This document shows positions 27,747 through 37,326 of a DNA stretch of 37,895 nt, piece after piece (within the stretch, counting starts at the first letter, position 1; each line of letters opens with the position of its first letter). The DNA is taken from NCBI GenBank assembly GCA_024695025.1, contig JAILIY010000010.1, positions 1 to 37,895 on the forward strand, read 5' to 3'. Made by a program: the position numbers and the translations under genes. The DNA comes from Acholeplasmatales bacterium. Its GTDB lineage: Bacteria > Bacillota_I > Bacilli_A > Acholeplasmatales > Anaeroplasmataceae. The notes beneath the pieces are model-generated. The model saw nothing but the letters and a program-made list of their open reading frames with translations. It was not told the origin of the DNA and did no database searches.

Positions 27747-28331
27747 ATGTTAGACGCATTTGAAAAGATGAGTGTTGGCCAACAACAACAATTTAGAGAT
27801 ACAGCTAATAAGTTATTAGCAACTACATTCTTATCTAGAGATAAGAAGGATAATAAAGAAGCATATTATTTTCTAATGAGTTATAAAGACTTATTTGATG
27901 AATTCTTTAGTATTTTAGGATATGAAATTGAACTTGATATGCAACTTGGTGCTGTAAAGCTTAATGGTGCAAATAGTCAATCTATTTTAAAATTAAGAAG
28001 AGATGAAACATTAGTTTTATTAATTTTAAGACTTTTATATCATGAAAGAATTAAGGATACTTCATTAAACGACAATACAGTAGTTGCTGTATCTGATATA
28101 CATCAAAAATATGATATGCTTGAAATCAAAAAGAAGCTTAATAAAACTGATTTAATATCTTCACTTAGATTGATGAGAAGATATAACCTAATTGAAATTA
28201 CTGGTGATATTAATACATCAGCTTGTAAATTAGTTATATTACCAACAATCTTATTAGCTATTAAAAATGAAGATATTACAGAAGTATTTAATACAATTAA
28301 TAAGATTAATGCTGAGGAGGTTAAAGCCTAA
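27747..28331 (+). CDS. JetB-like (DUF4194, MukE-like) subunit
   Basis: 194 aa, winged-helix-like; ILKLRRDETLVLLILRLLYHERI and LISSLRLMRRYNLIEITGD; sits between JetA-like and SMC genes and overlaps the SMC start by one nucleotide. Confidence 0.78.
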   Translation: MLDAFEKMSVGQQQQFRDTANKLLATTFLSRDKKDNKEAYYFLMSYKDLFDEFFSILGYEIELDMQLGAVKLNGANSQSILKLRRDETLVLLILRLLYHERIKDTSLNDNTVVAVSDIHQKYDMLEIKKKLNKTDLISSLRLMRRYNLIEITGDINTSACKLVILPTILLAIKNEDITEVFNTINKINAEEVKA

Positions 28332-31300
28332 TGAAAAAGTTAGTTAAAATTAGATTAATCAATTGGCATTATCTTTCAAACGAAACAATTGAAATTAAAG
28401 GTAATACATTACTTACTGGTCCTAACGCATCAGGTAAATCAACTATCATGGATGCCATTACATTTATTTTAACAGCAGGTGAAACATCATTTAACCTTGC
28501 TGCAAACGAAAAAGGTAAACGTGATTTAAAAGGTTACGTAAAATGTAAATTAGGTCAAGATGATAAAGAATATTTAAGAAATGGTGATGTATCAGGTCAT
28601 ATCGCACTTGAATTCCATGATGAAAAGACTGGAAGAAACTTCACAGTAGGTGCTGTAATTGATGCATTTGGTGATTTACAACCTGCTAAACCATTATTCT
28701 ATAGAAGTGAAGATCCAATTAGTGATTCAATGTTTATAAGTGATGACAATACAATTTATGGTACTGTTGAATTTAGAAAGCACAATCCTTTATTTGAATA
28801 TTTCTTAACTAAAAAAGAAGCCAAGAAGGGTTTTAGAAATGCCTTCGGTTCTATCAATGAAGATTTTTATAAATTAATTCCAAAGGCATTAGCATTCAAA
28901 CCAATCGCTGATGTTAAGGAATTCATCTATCAAAATATTCTAGAAGAAAAAGAAATTGATGTAAGTGCAATTAAGGATTCAATTAGAGCTTATAAAGAAC
29001 TTGAAATTACACTTAAACAAATTCAATCAAAGATTGCTGATTTAAAAGAAATTGATATTATATATCAAGAAATATTAAAAATTGAAGAAAATAAATCTTA
29101 TTTAGAATACTTAATGAGATTATTTGATGTTGAAAAAGTTAAAAATGATATTCAAGATGCTAAAAAGACAATTCTTAAGGAAGAAGCATTACGTGAAACT
29201 AAAGAACAAGCAATGCGTGATATCGATTCTGAAAAGATTGTTTTACAAGAACGTGCTCGTGAATTATATAATTTATTATCTAATAACGAAACATTTAAGG
29301 CATCAGAATATGTCGATACTCAAATCATTAAGACTAAAGATAACATCGCTCAACTTGAAGCAAATGAACAAGCATTCCTTAAGAGAAGTACAGCTTATAA
29401 GGATATCGCAAATGAATTAAAGAAATTATCTAATGAAAAATTATATCAAGATATCGCAAGTGTTAATTTATCATTAATTAATACTCAACAAGTTGAAGAA
29501 ACTAAAGTTAGATTAAGAGATATTTCTGGTCGTTTAACTGCTTTAATTAACAAGAAAAACCAAACTTTAGGTCAAGTTCAAAGTAAGGTTAATGAAGTAG
29601 TTCAAGAAATCAACGAAATTTCTGCATCTATCCGTGGATTATCTCAAAATAAGATTAATTATAATCCATTATTAATCGCAATTAGAGATGAAATCCAAGA
29701 AGGTTTAAGAAGAGTTTATAATTATGATATCAATGTTCATATTTTAGCTGAACTTTGTGAAATAACTGATCCTAAGTGGGCTGATACAGTTGAAGTATTC
29801 TTAGGTAACAGAAGATTCATGATGATTGTAGAACCAAGATATTATGACCAAGCTTTACAAATCTTTAATAGAATTAAAGGTAAATATAGCATTTATGGTA
29901 TTGGTTTAGTTAATACTAAGCAAATATCTAAATTCAAGACATTTGAAAAGAAATCAATCGCATCTATTATTGAATGTGAAAATGAAGATGCAAGATTCTA
30001 TATCAACTATACTGCAGGTAATGTAATTATGGTTGATGATGTAACTGAACTTGAAAATTATCAACAAGCAATCACTGTTGATTACTTAATCTACAGAGGC
30101 TATACAGTTACTAACCTTAATCCTAATATCCAAAAGCCATTTATGGGTAAGGGCGCAGCAGCTAAGATGAATGAACAAATGCAAAAGCGCGCTGTTGAAG
30201 CTAAGAGTAAGTATACTGAATTAAATCAACAAGTAGAAGAATTAAATAATGAAATTGATTTATTATCATCATTAAATATCAATCCATTAATTGATGATTT
30301 AAATAAGGCATTATTACTTCAAAAGGAAAGAGTTGCACTTGAAGATTTAAAGAAAGAAGCAATCCGTCAAAAGACTGCAACCCCTTCTGATATTGAAGAT
30401 GATTACAACAAGGTTCAAAAGACTATCCAAGCAAATGAAGATAAGAAAGTTAATATCTCAATGGAAATTGGTGGTATCAACTCAAGAATTGAAGCTTTAA
30501 ATAAGCTAATCAACGACAAGAATGTTGAATTAACAGAATTAACTGGTGAATTAAGAACACTTGCTGGAGATAATGCATCTATTATTGAACGTGCTAAAAA
30601 CGAATATCAACAAATCGTATCAGGCGTATCATTTAAGACTGCTTTAGCTCAATATCAAGAAAGATTTAGAACAGAAGAAAATTCTTATCAAACTCTTTCT
30701 GAAAGTATTGTTGCTAAGCAATATGCATATATTAATAAATACAATTCAACACTAAGTGTTGGTGTATCTGAAATGAATAGATTCTTAGTAGAATTAAATA
30801 AACTTGAGAAGAGTGAATTAATTTCTTATGAACAAAAGGTTCGTCAAGCAAGAGAATCTGCAGAAGTTGTATTCAAAGAAGACTTCATCGCTAAGTTAAG
30901 AAATAATATCTTGACAGCTGAAAATGAAATCGGTAAGATCAACGAGACATTACAAAATATCAGATTTGGTAATGACCGTTATGAATTCATATTCCCTAGA
31001 AGTAGTGAATATGCCCAATTCTATGATATGGTTACATCTGATTTAGTAGATATGAATCAAGGGCTATTCACATATGATTTCCAAATCAAATACGATGAAC
31101 AAATTAGAGCATTATTTGATTCACTTTCAATTGATGAATTAAATTCTAATGGTGCTATCAATAAGTTTACTGATTATCGTACATATATGGATTACGATAT
31201 TAGAATCTATAACAATGATGGTTCATCAATGACTTATTCAAAGGTATTTAAGGAAAAATCCGGTGGTGAAACACAAGTTCCATTTTATGTTGCTATTATC

Positions 31301-31588
31301 GCATCATTCGTACGTGTTTATACTAAGAGTGGTTTCCAAGGTGGAGATCCTATCGGTATTGTAATGTTTGACGAAGTTTTCGATAAGATGGATGCTAACC
31401 GTATGCGTGCGATGATGAATTTCATCTTATCAATGCCACTTCAAGTAATTATTGCATGTCCACCTCAAAGAATGGATATTTTACAAGAATTTGCTGAAAC
31501 AACATTAATTATGGTTCGTCAAGGAACTAAGGCTACAGTTTTACCAGCTGTAAAGAAAAAAGACGTTAAAGATGAGGATGATGAATAA
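28331..31588 (+). CDS. JetC/MksB/MukB-like SMC-family ATPase
   Basis: Walker A GPNASGKST (28418-28444), long coiled coils with a central hinge-like region, ABC signature KSGGETQVPFYVAI, Walker B GIVMFDEVFDKMD. Confidence 0.93.
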   Translation: MKKLVKIRLINWHYLSNETIEIKGNTLLTGPNASGKSTIMDAITFILTAGETSFNLAANEKGKRDLKGYVKCKLGQDDKEYLRNGDVSGHIALEFHDEKTGRNFTVGAVIDAFGDLQPAKPLFYRSEDPISDSMFISDDNTIYGTVEFRKHNPLFEYFLTKKEAKKGFRNAFGSINEDFYKLIPKALAFKPIADVKEFIYQNILEEKEIDVSAIKDSIRAYKELEITLKQIQSKIADLKEIDIIYQEILKIEENKSYLEYLMRLFDVEKVKNDIQDAKKTILKEEALRETKEQAMRDIDSEKIVLQERARELYNLLSNNETFKASEYVDTQIIKTKDNIAQLEANEQAFLKRSTAYKDIANELKKLSNEKLYQDIASVNLSLINTQQVEETKVRLRDISGRLTALINKKNQTLGQVQSKVNEVVQEINEISASIRGLSQNKINYNPLLIAIRDEIQEGLRRVYNYDINVHILAELCEITDPKWADTVEVFLGNRRFMMIVEPRYYDQALQIFNRIKGKYSIYGIGLVNTKQISKFKTFEKKSIASIIECENEDARFYINYTAGNVIMVDDVTELENYQQAITVDYLIYRGYTVTNLNPNIQKPFMGKGAAAKMNEQMQKRAVEAKSKYTELNQQVEELNNEIDLLSSLNINPLIDDLNKALLLQKERVALEDLKKEAIRQKTATPSDIEDDYNKVQKTIQANEDKKVNISMEIGGINSRIEALNKLINDKNVELTELTGELRTLAGDNASIIERAKNEYQQIVSGVSFKTALAQYQERFRTEENSYQTLSESIVAKQYAYINKYNSTLSVGVSEMNRFLVELNKLEKSELISYEQKVRQARESAEVVFKEDFIAKLRNNILTAENEIGKINETLQNIRFGNDRYEFIFPRSSEYAQFYDMVTSDLVDMNQGLFTYDFQIKYDEQIRALFDSLSIDELNSNGAINKFTDYRTYMDYDIRIYNNDGSSMTYSKVFKEKSGGETQVPFYVAIIASFVRVYTKSGFQGGDPIGIVMFDEVFDKMDANRMRAMMNFILSMPLQVIIACPPQRMDILQEFAETTLIMVRQGTKATVLPAVKKKDVKDEDDE

Positions 31589-31920
31589 TGTTTGGTAGAA
31601 AGAAAAAGGAAGAAGAAATTGATTTAGGCTTAGCTAAAGATAGACTAGTCATGAAGAAAATGGAAAATAACGACAATTTTGCAAAAGAAATAGTCTTAAG
31701 TATTAAAGAAGGTATTCCATGTGTAATTAATTTCCGTGATCTTCCTGATCCAGATCAAGCTAATAAATATTTATTCTTCTTAGAAGGTGCTGTTGTCGCA
31801 CTTGATGGTAAAACATTAAGGATTAATGAATTTACATATCTTTTCGCTAGAAAAGAGGATTTCTTAGATGGTTCATTAATTAAATGGTATAACAGTATTC
31901 CTCAAGATTCTAATTATTAA
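31588..31920 (+). CDS. SepF-like protein (DUF552 core)
   Basis: FAKEIVLSIKEGIPCVINFRDLPDPDQANKYLFFLEGAVVALDGKTLRINEFTYLFA aligns by eye with SepF [53 protein letters not shown]. TAATG overlap with the SMC gene. Confidence 0.82.
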   Translation: MFGRKKKEEEIDLGLAKDRLVMKKMENNDNFAKEIVLSIKEGIPCVINFRDLPDPDQANKYLFFLEGAVVALDGKTLRINEFTYLFARKEDFLDGSLIKWYNSIPQDSNY

Positions 31921-31927
31921 TTAAATT

Positions 31928-31951
31928 GGGCTACTTTTTGGTAGCCCTTTT
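31928..31951 (+). terminator. Rho-independent terminator of the SMC-SepF operon
   Basis: GGGCTAC (31928-31934) / GTAGCCC (31941-31947), then TTTT. Confidence 0.88.
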
Positions 31952-32026
31952 ATTAATATTTATATTAAATAAATATTTTTTTTGATTTTCGTTTGTGATA
32001 GAATAATAATCGTTAGGTGTGATTTT

Positions 32027-33748
32027 ATGAAGTTATTTAAAAGTATTAAGTTAACAATGCTATTATGCTTTATTTCTATTTTTACATTGACATCATGCTC
32101 AATTATATTTAGTGATAATTATACGAACATAAAAAGTAGTAAGACTTGTTTGAATTATGACATTTCTCAAAATGATATAAATGAAATGCATAAATCAATG
32201 GATAATATTGATTATTATGTATCACATGATGAAACAATCAGAAGAAATACATTTGTAGCTAATTTTAATTATGCTTACGAGACTTTTATTAAAATTAGAA
32301 GAGCATATACAATTGAATATATCAGTTATTGTATGTACAGAGGTTATGATAATCAAGAAAATTATCTTAAATTTGAAGAAGAAATCAATAGTTTTATAAG
32401 TTGGTTACATAAAAATTATGTCAATTGTTACAATTCAGAATATAAATCAATCATGTTTGAAGGAATGACAGAAGATGAAATTCTAGAATTAGTTGAAAAT
32501 CAAAAGAGTGATAAATATTATGAATTAGTTAACGAAAAATCAAAAATTGAAGCACAATATTCTGCATTAAATCAAAATGAAAGAATAGAAAATGGTTCTC
32601 ATTATATAGCTGAAATAATTAATATTAATAAAAAAATAGTTAAAGAAACTGAATATACTGATTATATTGATTATTCATATAAGGAAGAATATTCAAGAGA
32701 TTATGATTATAATATTACATTAGATTACGCTACATATATTCAAAGATATATGTTTGATTATGCATCAAGTTTAAGTAGTGAATACAAGACATTATTTGAT
32801 GATTCAAAAAGTGCGAATAATGATCAATATAAGACATATTTATCATTTAATTCATCTACAAGTTCTGAAACAAAAAAATATATAAAAGACTACGTAACTT
32901 ATATGTCAGGTACAGCATATACAAGCTTCTTAAATGAATATAATAATCTAAAAGAAGGTAAAAACTATTTCTTATGGGAAGATTCAAATTCTTATCAAGG
33001 TGCTTTTACAACACTTTTATTTGATATTGATGGAAATGAAGGTGTAACGTCTATAGATCCTGTCATGTATTTTGGTTATGGCTATTATGACCCATCGACA
33101 ATTATGCATGAATTTGGCCATTATTATCATTATAAACAGACTTTAAGTTCAACTTCATATGATTTAGCTGAAACTCATTCACAAGCTAATGAAGCCTTAT
33201 TTTGGAGATATTTACTTGATAAGAGTGATTTAGGAGAAAATGCTAAATTATATAGTGAGCATCAATTGTTAGAAGGTATTAGAACAATTATTTTATGTAG
33301 CATAGTTAATACATTTGAAATAAAAGCATATCAAAAAGAAAATTTAACAGAAGAAGATATTGACACAATAGTCGATGAGGTATTAAATGAATACTATACA
33401 GGTTTTGATTCTGTATTTGATGGCACTAATTTAGATTTTGATAGATATGATTCAAATGGTGTTTTACAAATGGACGCCAGCTCATATATTAAAAAATATA
33501 TTAAGCTTGTTAGCGTTACATCATCACTTTATTATATTTCTTATTCAACAAGTTTCTTATCAACATTAAATATTTATAATGAAGCAGCACAAGATTTTGA
33601 TTCTGCAAAAGATAAATATATGTCACTTTCAAAAGAAAGCGGAGACTTAGTTGAAGCATTAGAAAAAGTTGGTTTTACAAGTCCTTTTAATGAAGAGACT
33701 TTTAAAAATATATGTAATATAGAGGAGAATTTAAAAAATGAAGAATAA
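32027..33748 (+). CDS. Lipoprotein metallopeptidase, M3 (oligoendopeptidase F)-like
   Basis: Signal peptide with lipobox MKLFKSIKLTMLLCFISIFTLTSC; zinc motif STIMHEFGHYYHY with downstream ETHSQANEALF. ATG 32027 gives the proper signal peptide. Confidence 0.82.
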   Translation: MKLFKSIKLTMLLCFISIFTLTSCSIIFSDNYTNIKSSKTCLNYDISQNDINEMHKSMDNIDYYVSHDETIRRNTFVANFNYAYETFIKIRRAYTIEYISYCMYRGYDNQENYLKFEEEINSFISWLHKNYVNCYNSEYKSIMFEGMTEDEILELVENQKSDKYYELVNEKSKIEAQYSALNQNERIENGSHYIAEIININKKIVKETEYTDYIDYSYKEEYSRDYDYNITLDYATYIQRYMFDYASSLSSEYKTLFDDSKSANNDQYKTYLSFNSSTSSETKKYIKDYVTYMSGTAYTSFLNEYNNLKEGKNYFLWEDSNSYQGAFTTLLFDIDGNEGVTSIDPVMYFGYGYYDPSTIMHEFGHYYHYKQTLSSTSYDLAETHSQANEALFWRYLLDKSDLGENAKLYSEHQLLEGIRTIILCSIVNTFEIKAYQKENLTEEDIDTIVDEVLNEYYTGFDSVFDGTNLDFDRYDSNGVLQMDASSYIKKYIKLVSVTSSLYYISYSTSFLSTLNIYNEAAQDFDSAKDKYMSLSKESGDLVEALEKVGFTSPFNEETFKNICNIEENLKNEE

Positions 33749-35018
33749 AGAAACAATTTGTGTACAAGGTGGATATACACCAAAAAATGGTGAACCAAGA
33801 CAAATTCCAATTGTACAATCAACAACATTTAAATATGATACAAGTGAAGATATGGCTAAGCTTTTTGATCTTGAAGCATCTGGCTATTTCTACACTAGAT
33901 TACAAAATCCAACAAATGATTTTGTCGCAGCTAAGATAGCTGAACTTGAAGGTGGTACTGCTGCAATGCTTACATCATCAGGTCAAGCAGCTAATTTCTT
34001 TGCCTTATTCAATATTTGTGAATGTGGTTCACACATCGTTTGTTCATCATCAATTTATGGTGGTACATTCAATTTAATTTGTGTGACAATGGCTAAGATG
34101 GGTATTGAAACAACTTTTGTATCTCCAGATGCAACTGAAGAAGAATTAAATAAAGCATTTAAAGAAAATACTAAGGCAGTATTTGGTGAAACAATCGCTA
34201 ACCCAGCTTTAACAGTATTAGATATTGAAAAATTTGCTAAGGCAGCTCATGAGCATGGCGTACCTCTAATTATCGATAATACTTTCCCAACACCAGTAAA
34301 TTGTAGACCAATTGAATGGGGTGCAGATATCGTTACACATTCAACTACTAAATATATGGATGGTCACGGTGCCGCAGTTGGTGGCTGTATTGTTGATAGT
34401 GGTAAATTTGATTGGATGGCACACAAAGATAAATTCCCAGGCTTATGTACACCAGATGATTCATATCATGGTATTACTTACGCAACTAAATTTGGTAATG
34501 CAGGTGCATTTATTACTAAGTGTACAGCTCAATTAATGAGAGATTTTGGTTCAATTCAATCACCTCAAAATGCCTTCATCTTAAATTTAGGCTTAGAATC
34601 ACTTCATGTACGTATGGCAAGACACGTAGAAAATGGTCAAGCAGTTGCAGAATTCTTATCAAAGCATCCAATGGTTGAGGCAGTTACTTATTCTGGATTA
34701 AAAACTGATAAGTATTATAAGATAGCTCAAAAATATTTACCTAATGGTGGTTGTGGTGTCGTATCATTTACTATCAAGGGTGGAAGAAGTGCTGCAGAAA
34801 AATTTATGAAGGCTTTAAAGCTAATCGCAATTGAAACACACGTTGCAGATGCAAGAAGTTGTTGTTTAAATCCAGCAACATCTACTCATAGACAATTAAC
34901 TGATGAACAATTAAATGCTGCTGGTATTCCAGCTGGTTTAATTAGAGTATCATGTGGTCTTGAAAATAAAGAAGACTTAATTGCTGATTTAGACCAAGCT
35001 TTTGAAAGTGTAAAGTAA
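33738..35018 (+). CDS. O-acetylhomoserine sulfhydrylase/aminocarboxypropyltransferase (Cys/Met metabolism PLP enzyme)
   Basis: [105 protein letters not shown]. Confidence 0.93.
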   Translation: MKNKETICVQGGYTPKNGEPRQIPIVQSTTFKYDTSEDMAKLFDLEASGYFYTRLQNPTNDFVAAKIAELEGGTAAMLTSSGQAANFFALFNICECGSHIVCSSSIYGGTFNLICVTMAKMGIETTFVSPDATEEELNKAFKENTKAVFGETIANPALTVLDIEKFAKAAHEHGVPLIIDNTFPTPVNCRPIEWGADIVTHSTTKYMDGHGAAVGGCIVDSGKFDWMAHKDKFPGLCTPDDSYHGITYATKFGNAGAFITKCTAQLMRDFGSIQSPQNAFILNLGLESLHVRMARHVENGQAVAEFLSKHPMVEAVTYSGLKTDKYYKIAQKYLPNGGCGVVSFTIKGGRSAAEKFMKALKLIAIETHVADARSCCLNPATSTHRQLTDEQLNAAGIPAGLIRVSCGLENKEDLIADLDQAFESVK

Positions 35019-35022
35019 AATT

Positions 35023-35053
35023 AAAAGAGCTTAATTGCTCTTTTTGTTTTTTT
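35023..35053 (+). terminator. Rho-independent terminator
   Basis: AAAAGAGC (35023-35030) / GCTCTTTT (35037-35044), then a T-rich tail. Confidence 0.85.
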
Positions 35054-35100
35054 GGTATATTTTTTTAAAAAAATATTGTATAATCAAGTGAGGTTTTTTT

Positions 35101-35655
35101 ATGATTAAGAAATTGATTCCAGATTATTATTTTAAATCCGTATACGATATTCCTTATGAACAATTGTATGAACAAGGAATAAGATTAATTTTAACAGATA
35201 TGGATAACACTTTAATATCATATAAACAAACATCACCTGATGAAAAATTATTTAAGCTTAAAGAAAGAATTTTAAATATTGGATTTGAATTTATTTTAGT
35301 ATCAAATTCAAGAAAAAAAAGAGTAGATTACTTTGCGAAAGCTTATGATATACCTTATGTTAAATTTGCCTTAAAGCCTCTTAAAAGAGGAATTAAAAAA
35401 GCTATTAAACTTGCAAAAGGTAAATATAACAAAAATGAAATTTTAATTTTAGGTGACCAGCTGATGACCGATACTTATGCTGGTAAAAGATGTAAATTAG
35501 TTGTTGGCTTAGTTGAGGCTGTAGACAAAAAGACTGATATAGGTCCAACTAGATTCAACAGAAGACTAGAAAGATTTTTCTTAAAGAGAATTAAAAAGAA
35601 AATGCCTGAAGAATATGATAAATATTTAAAGAGTTATGGAGAAAATATAATATGA
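35101..35655 (+). CDS. yqeG: YqeG-family HAD (IIIA) phosphatase
   Basis: LILTDMDNTLISYKQ, FILVSNSRKKRVDYFAK, LGDQLMTDTYAGKR; adjacent to yqeH. Confidence 0.93.
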   Translation: MIKKLIPDYYFKSVYDIPYEQLYEQGIRLILTDMDNTLISYKQTSPDEKLFKLKERILNIGFEFILVSNSRKKRVDYFAKAYDIPYVKFALKPLKRGIKKAIKLAKGKYNKNEILILGDQLMTDTYAGKRCKLVVGLVEAVDKKTDIGPTRFNRRLERFFLKRIKKKMPEEYDKYLKSYGENII

Positions 35656-36749
35656 TAATTAGATATTGTAAGGGCTGTGGTGCTAAGCTTCAGGATGAAA
35701 ATCCTGAATTGGCTGGTTTTATTCCAAAAATAAGTGATGATTCTAAATATTGTAAAAGATGTTTTAGATTAAATCATTACAATGAATTGCCAAAAATAGT
35801 TGCCACAAATGATTCTTATGAAGAAGTAATTGACAACGTAATAAAGAAAAATGGTCTAATCGTATTTGTCGTTGATATTTTCCAATTTAAATCTACATTC
35901 AATAAAAAAATGATAGATAAAATTAGAAATAAAAATGTTATTTTAGTAGCGAATAAATATGATTGTTTCCCTAAATCAACAAATGTAGCTAAAATAGTTG
36001 ATTGGTTATCACATGAATGTGAAAAAATATTCTTTAAGGTAGACGCAATTCATATCGTCTCATCTAAAAGAGGATATTTTATTGAAGATTTAACTAATAC
36101 AATTGATTTAGCTAGAAAAGGAAGAGATGTATATTTTGTCGGTTGTGCAAATGTTGGTAAATCATCTTTAATAAACGCGTTATTAAAGAAAAATACTAGT
36201 TTAAAAGATGATGTAATTAGTGTTTCAAGAATTCCTGGTACAACCCTAAATGAAATAAATATACCATTCTTTGATGATTATAAATCATTTATAGACACAC
36301 CAGGATTAATTAATGAACATGACATTTTAAATAAATTATTACCAAAAACATATGAATCTATTATGCCATCAAATGAAATGAAGCCTAAAACCTTCCAAAT
36401 AACAGATGGTAATTCAATATGTCTGGCAGGACTTGCATCTATTTCATTTGAATCTTGTGATAGATTATCTGTTATAACTTATACTTCTAACACATTATAT
36501 ATTCATAGATGTAAGACTGAAAAGTTAGAAGACTTATTCAAAAATAATTTAGGTAAATTATTAAATCCTCCTCTTCTTGAAGAAAAAGATAATTTAGAAT
36601 ATGTTGATTTTGAATATGAATTTAAAGATAACAACAAAAGAAGTATATGGTTTTCAGGTTTTGGTTTTGTTGATGTAATGGGTAAATGTAAAATCAAAAT
36701 TAAATTAATTAAAGGTACAGAGGTTTATATAACAGATGCAATTATCTAG
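35652..36749 (+). CDS. yqeH: Ribosome biogenesis GTPase YqeH
   Basis: CKGCGAKLQ...CKRCFRLNHYN zinc finger, VANKYDCFPK, GCANVGKSSLINALL, PGTTLNEI (circularly permuted GTPase order). Confidence 0.96.
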   Translation: MIIRYCKGCGAKLQDENPELAGFIPKISDDSKYCKRCFRLNHYNELPKIVATNDSYEEVIDNVIKKNGLIVFVVDIFQFKSTFNKKMIDKIRNKNVILVANKYDCFPKSTNVAKIVDWLSHECEKIFFKVDAIHIVSSKRGYFIEDLTNTIDLARKGRDVYFVGCANVGKSSLINALLKKNTSLKDDVISVSRIPGTTLNEINIPFFDDYKSFIDTPGLINEHDILNKLLPKTYESIMPSNEMKPKTFQITDGNSICLAGLASISFESCDRLSVITYTSNTLYIHRCKTEKLEDLFKNNLGKLLNPPLLEEKDNLEYVDFEYEFKDNNKRSIWFSGFGFVDVMGKCKIKIKLIKGTEVYITDAII

Positions 36750-37326
36750 TTTAGAAATGGCTGATTTATGTAAAAAATTAGTCGATGAAAAATATAAAGA
36801 TAATCATAAAAATAGATTAGATCATATTTATGGAGTTGCTGAAATGGCAGAATATTTAGGTAAAAAATTTGGTGTTGATCCAAATATTTGTAAAGCCTGT
36901 GCCTATATGCACGACTTTTGTAAATATGATAATTTTGATGAATTAAAATATTTACTTTCTGATGAAGACCAAAAAGAATGTGAAAAATATCCATTCTTAT
37001 ATCACGCTTATTTATCAGCTGTGTTCTTTAAAAAGTTGGTGTGTGATGATATCAATATGTATAATGCAATAAGATATCATGTGTTTGGAAGACCAAATAT
37101 GACAAAGCTTGAAGAAATAATAATGATAGCTGATTTTACAGAAAAGAACAGAAAATATGATGCATGTATTAGATGTAGAAATATTTTATTGAATGATGAG
37201 TCTATGGATAAAGCTATTTACGAATCATTATTATCGACAATTAATCATAATATTGAAGAGGGTAAAGAGGCTCACCCAGTTCAAATTGAAGTATTAAAAC
37301 AATATGAAAAGAGGATTAATAAATAA
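36736..37326 (+). CDS. yqeK: YqeK-like HD-domain phosphohydrolase
   Basis: RLDHIYGVAEMAEYL...ACAYMHDFCKYDN HD motif, YHAYLSAVFF, IRYHVFGRPNMTKLEEIIMIADFTE; lies between yqeH and rsfS. Confidence 0.92.
   Translation: MQLSSLEMADLCKKLVDEKYKDNHKNRLDHIYGVAEMAEYLGKKFGVDPNICKACAYMHDFCKYDNFDELKYLLSDEDQKECEKYPFLYHAYLSAVFFKKLVCDDINMYNAIRYHVFGRPNMTKLEEIIMIADFTEKNRKYDACIRCRNILLNDESMDKAIYESLLSTINHNIEEGKEAHPVQIEVLKQYEKRINK

Noticed and set aside
29124-29420. 98-aa plus ORF inside the SMC gene
   Set aside because: Out-of-frame translation of coiled-coil coding sequence, Lys-rich, no RBS.
26321-31588. Calling the locus a complete canonical Wadjet defence system
   Set aside because: JetA/B/C-like genes are present, but no JetD-like nuclease is seen and the neighbourhood has no defence-island character.
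34312-34536. 74-aa ORF inside the O-acetylhomoserine sulfhydrylase-type gene
   Set aside because: Out-of-frame within a conserved PLP enzyme.
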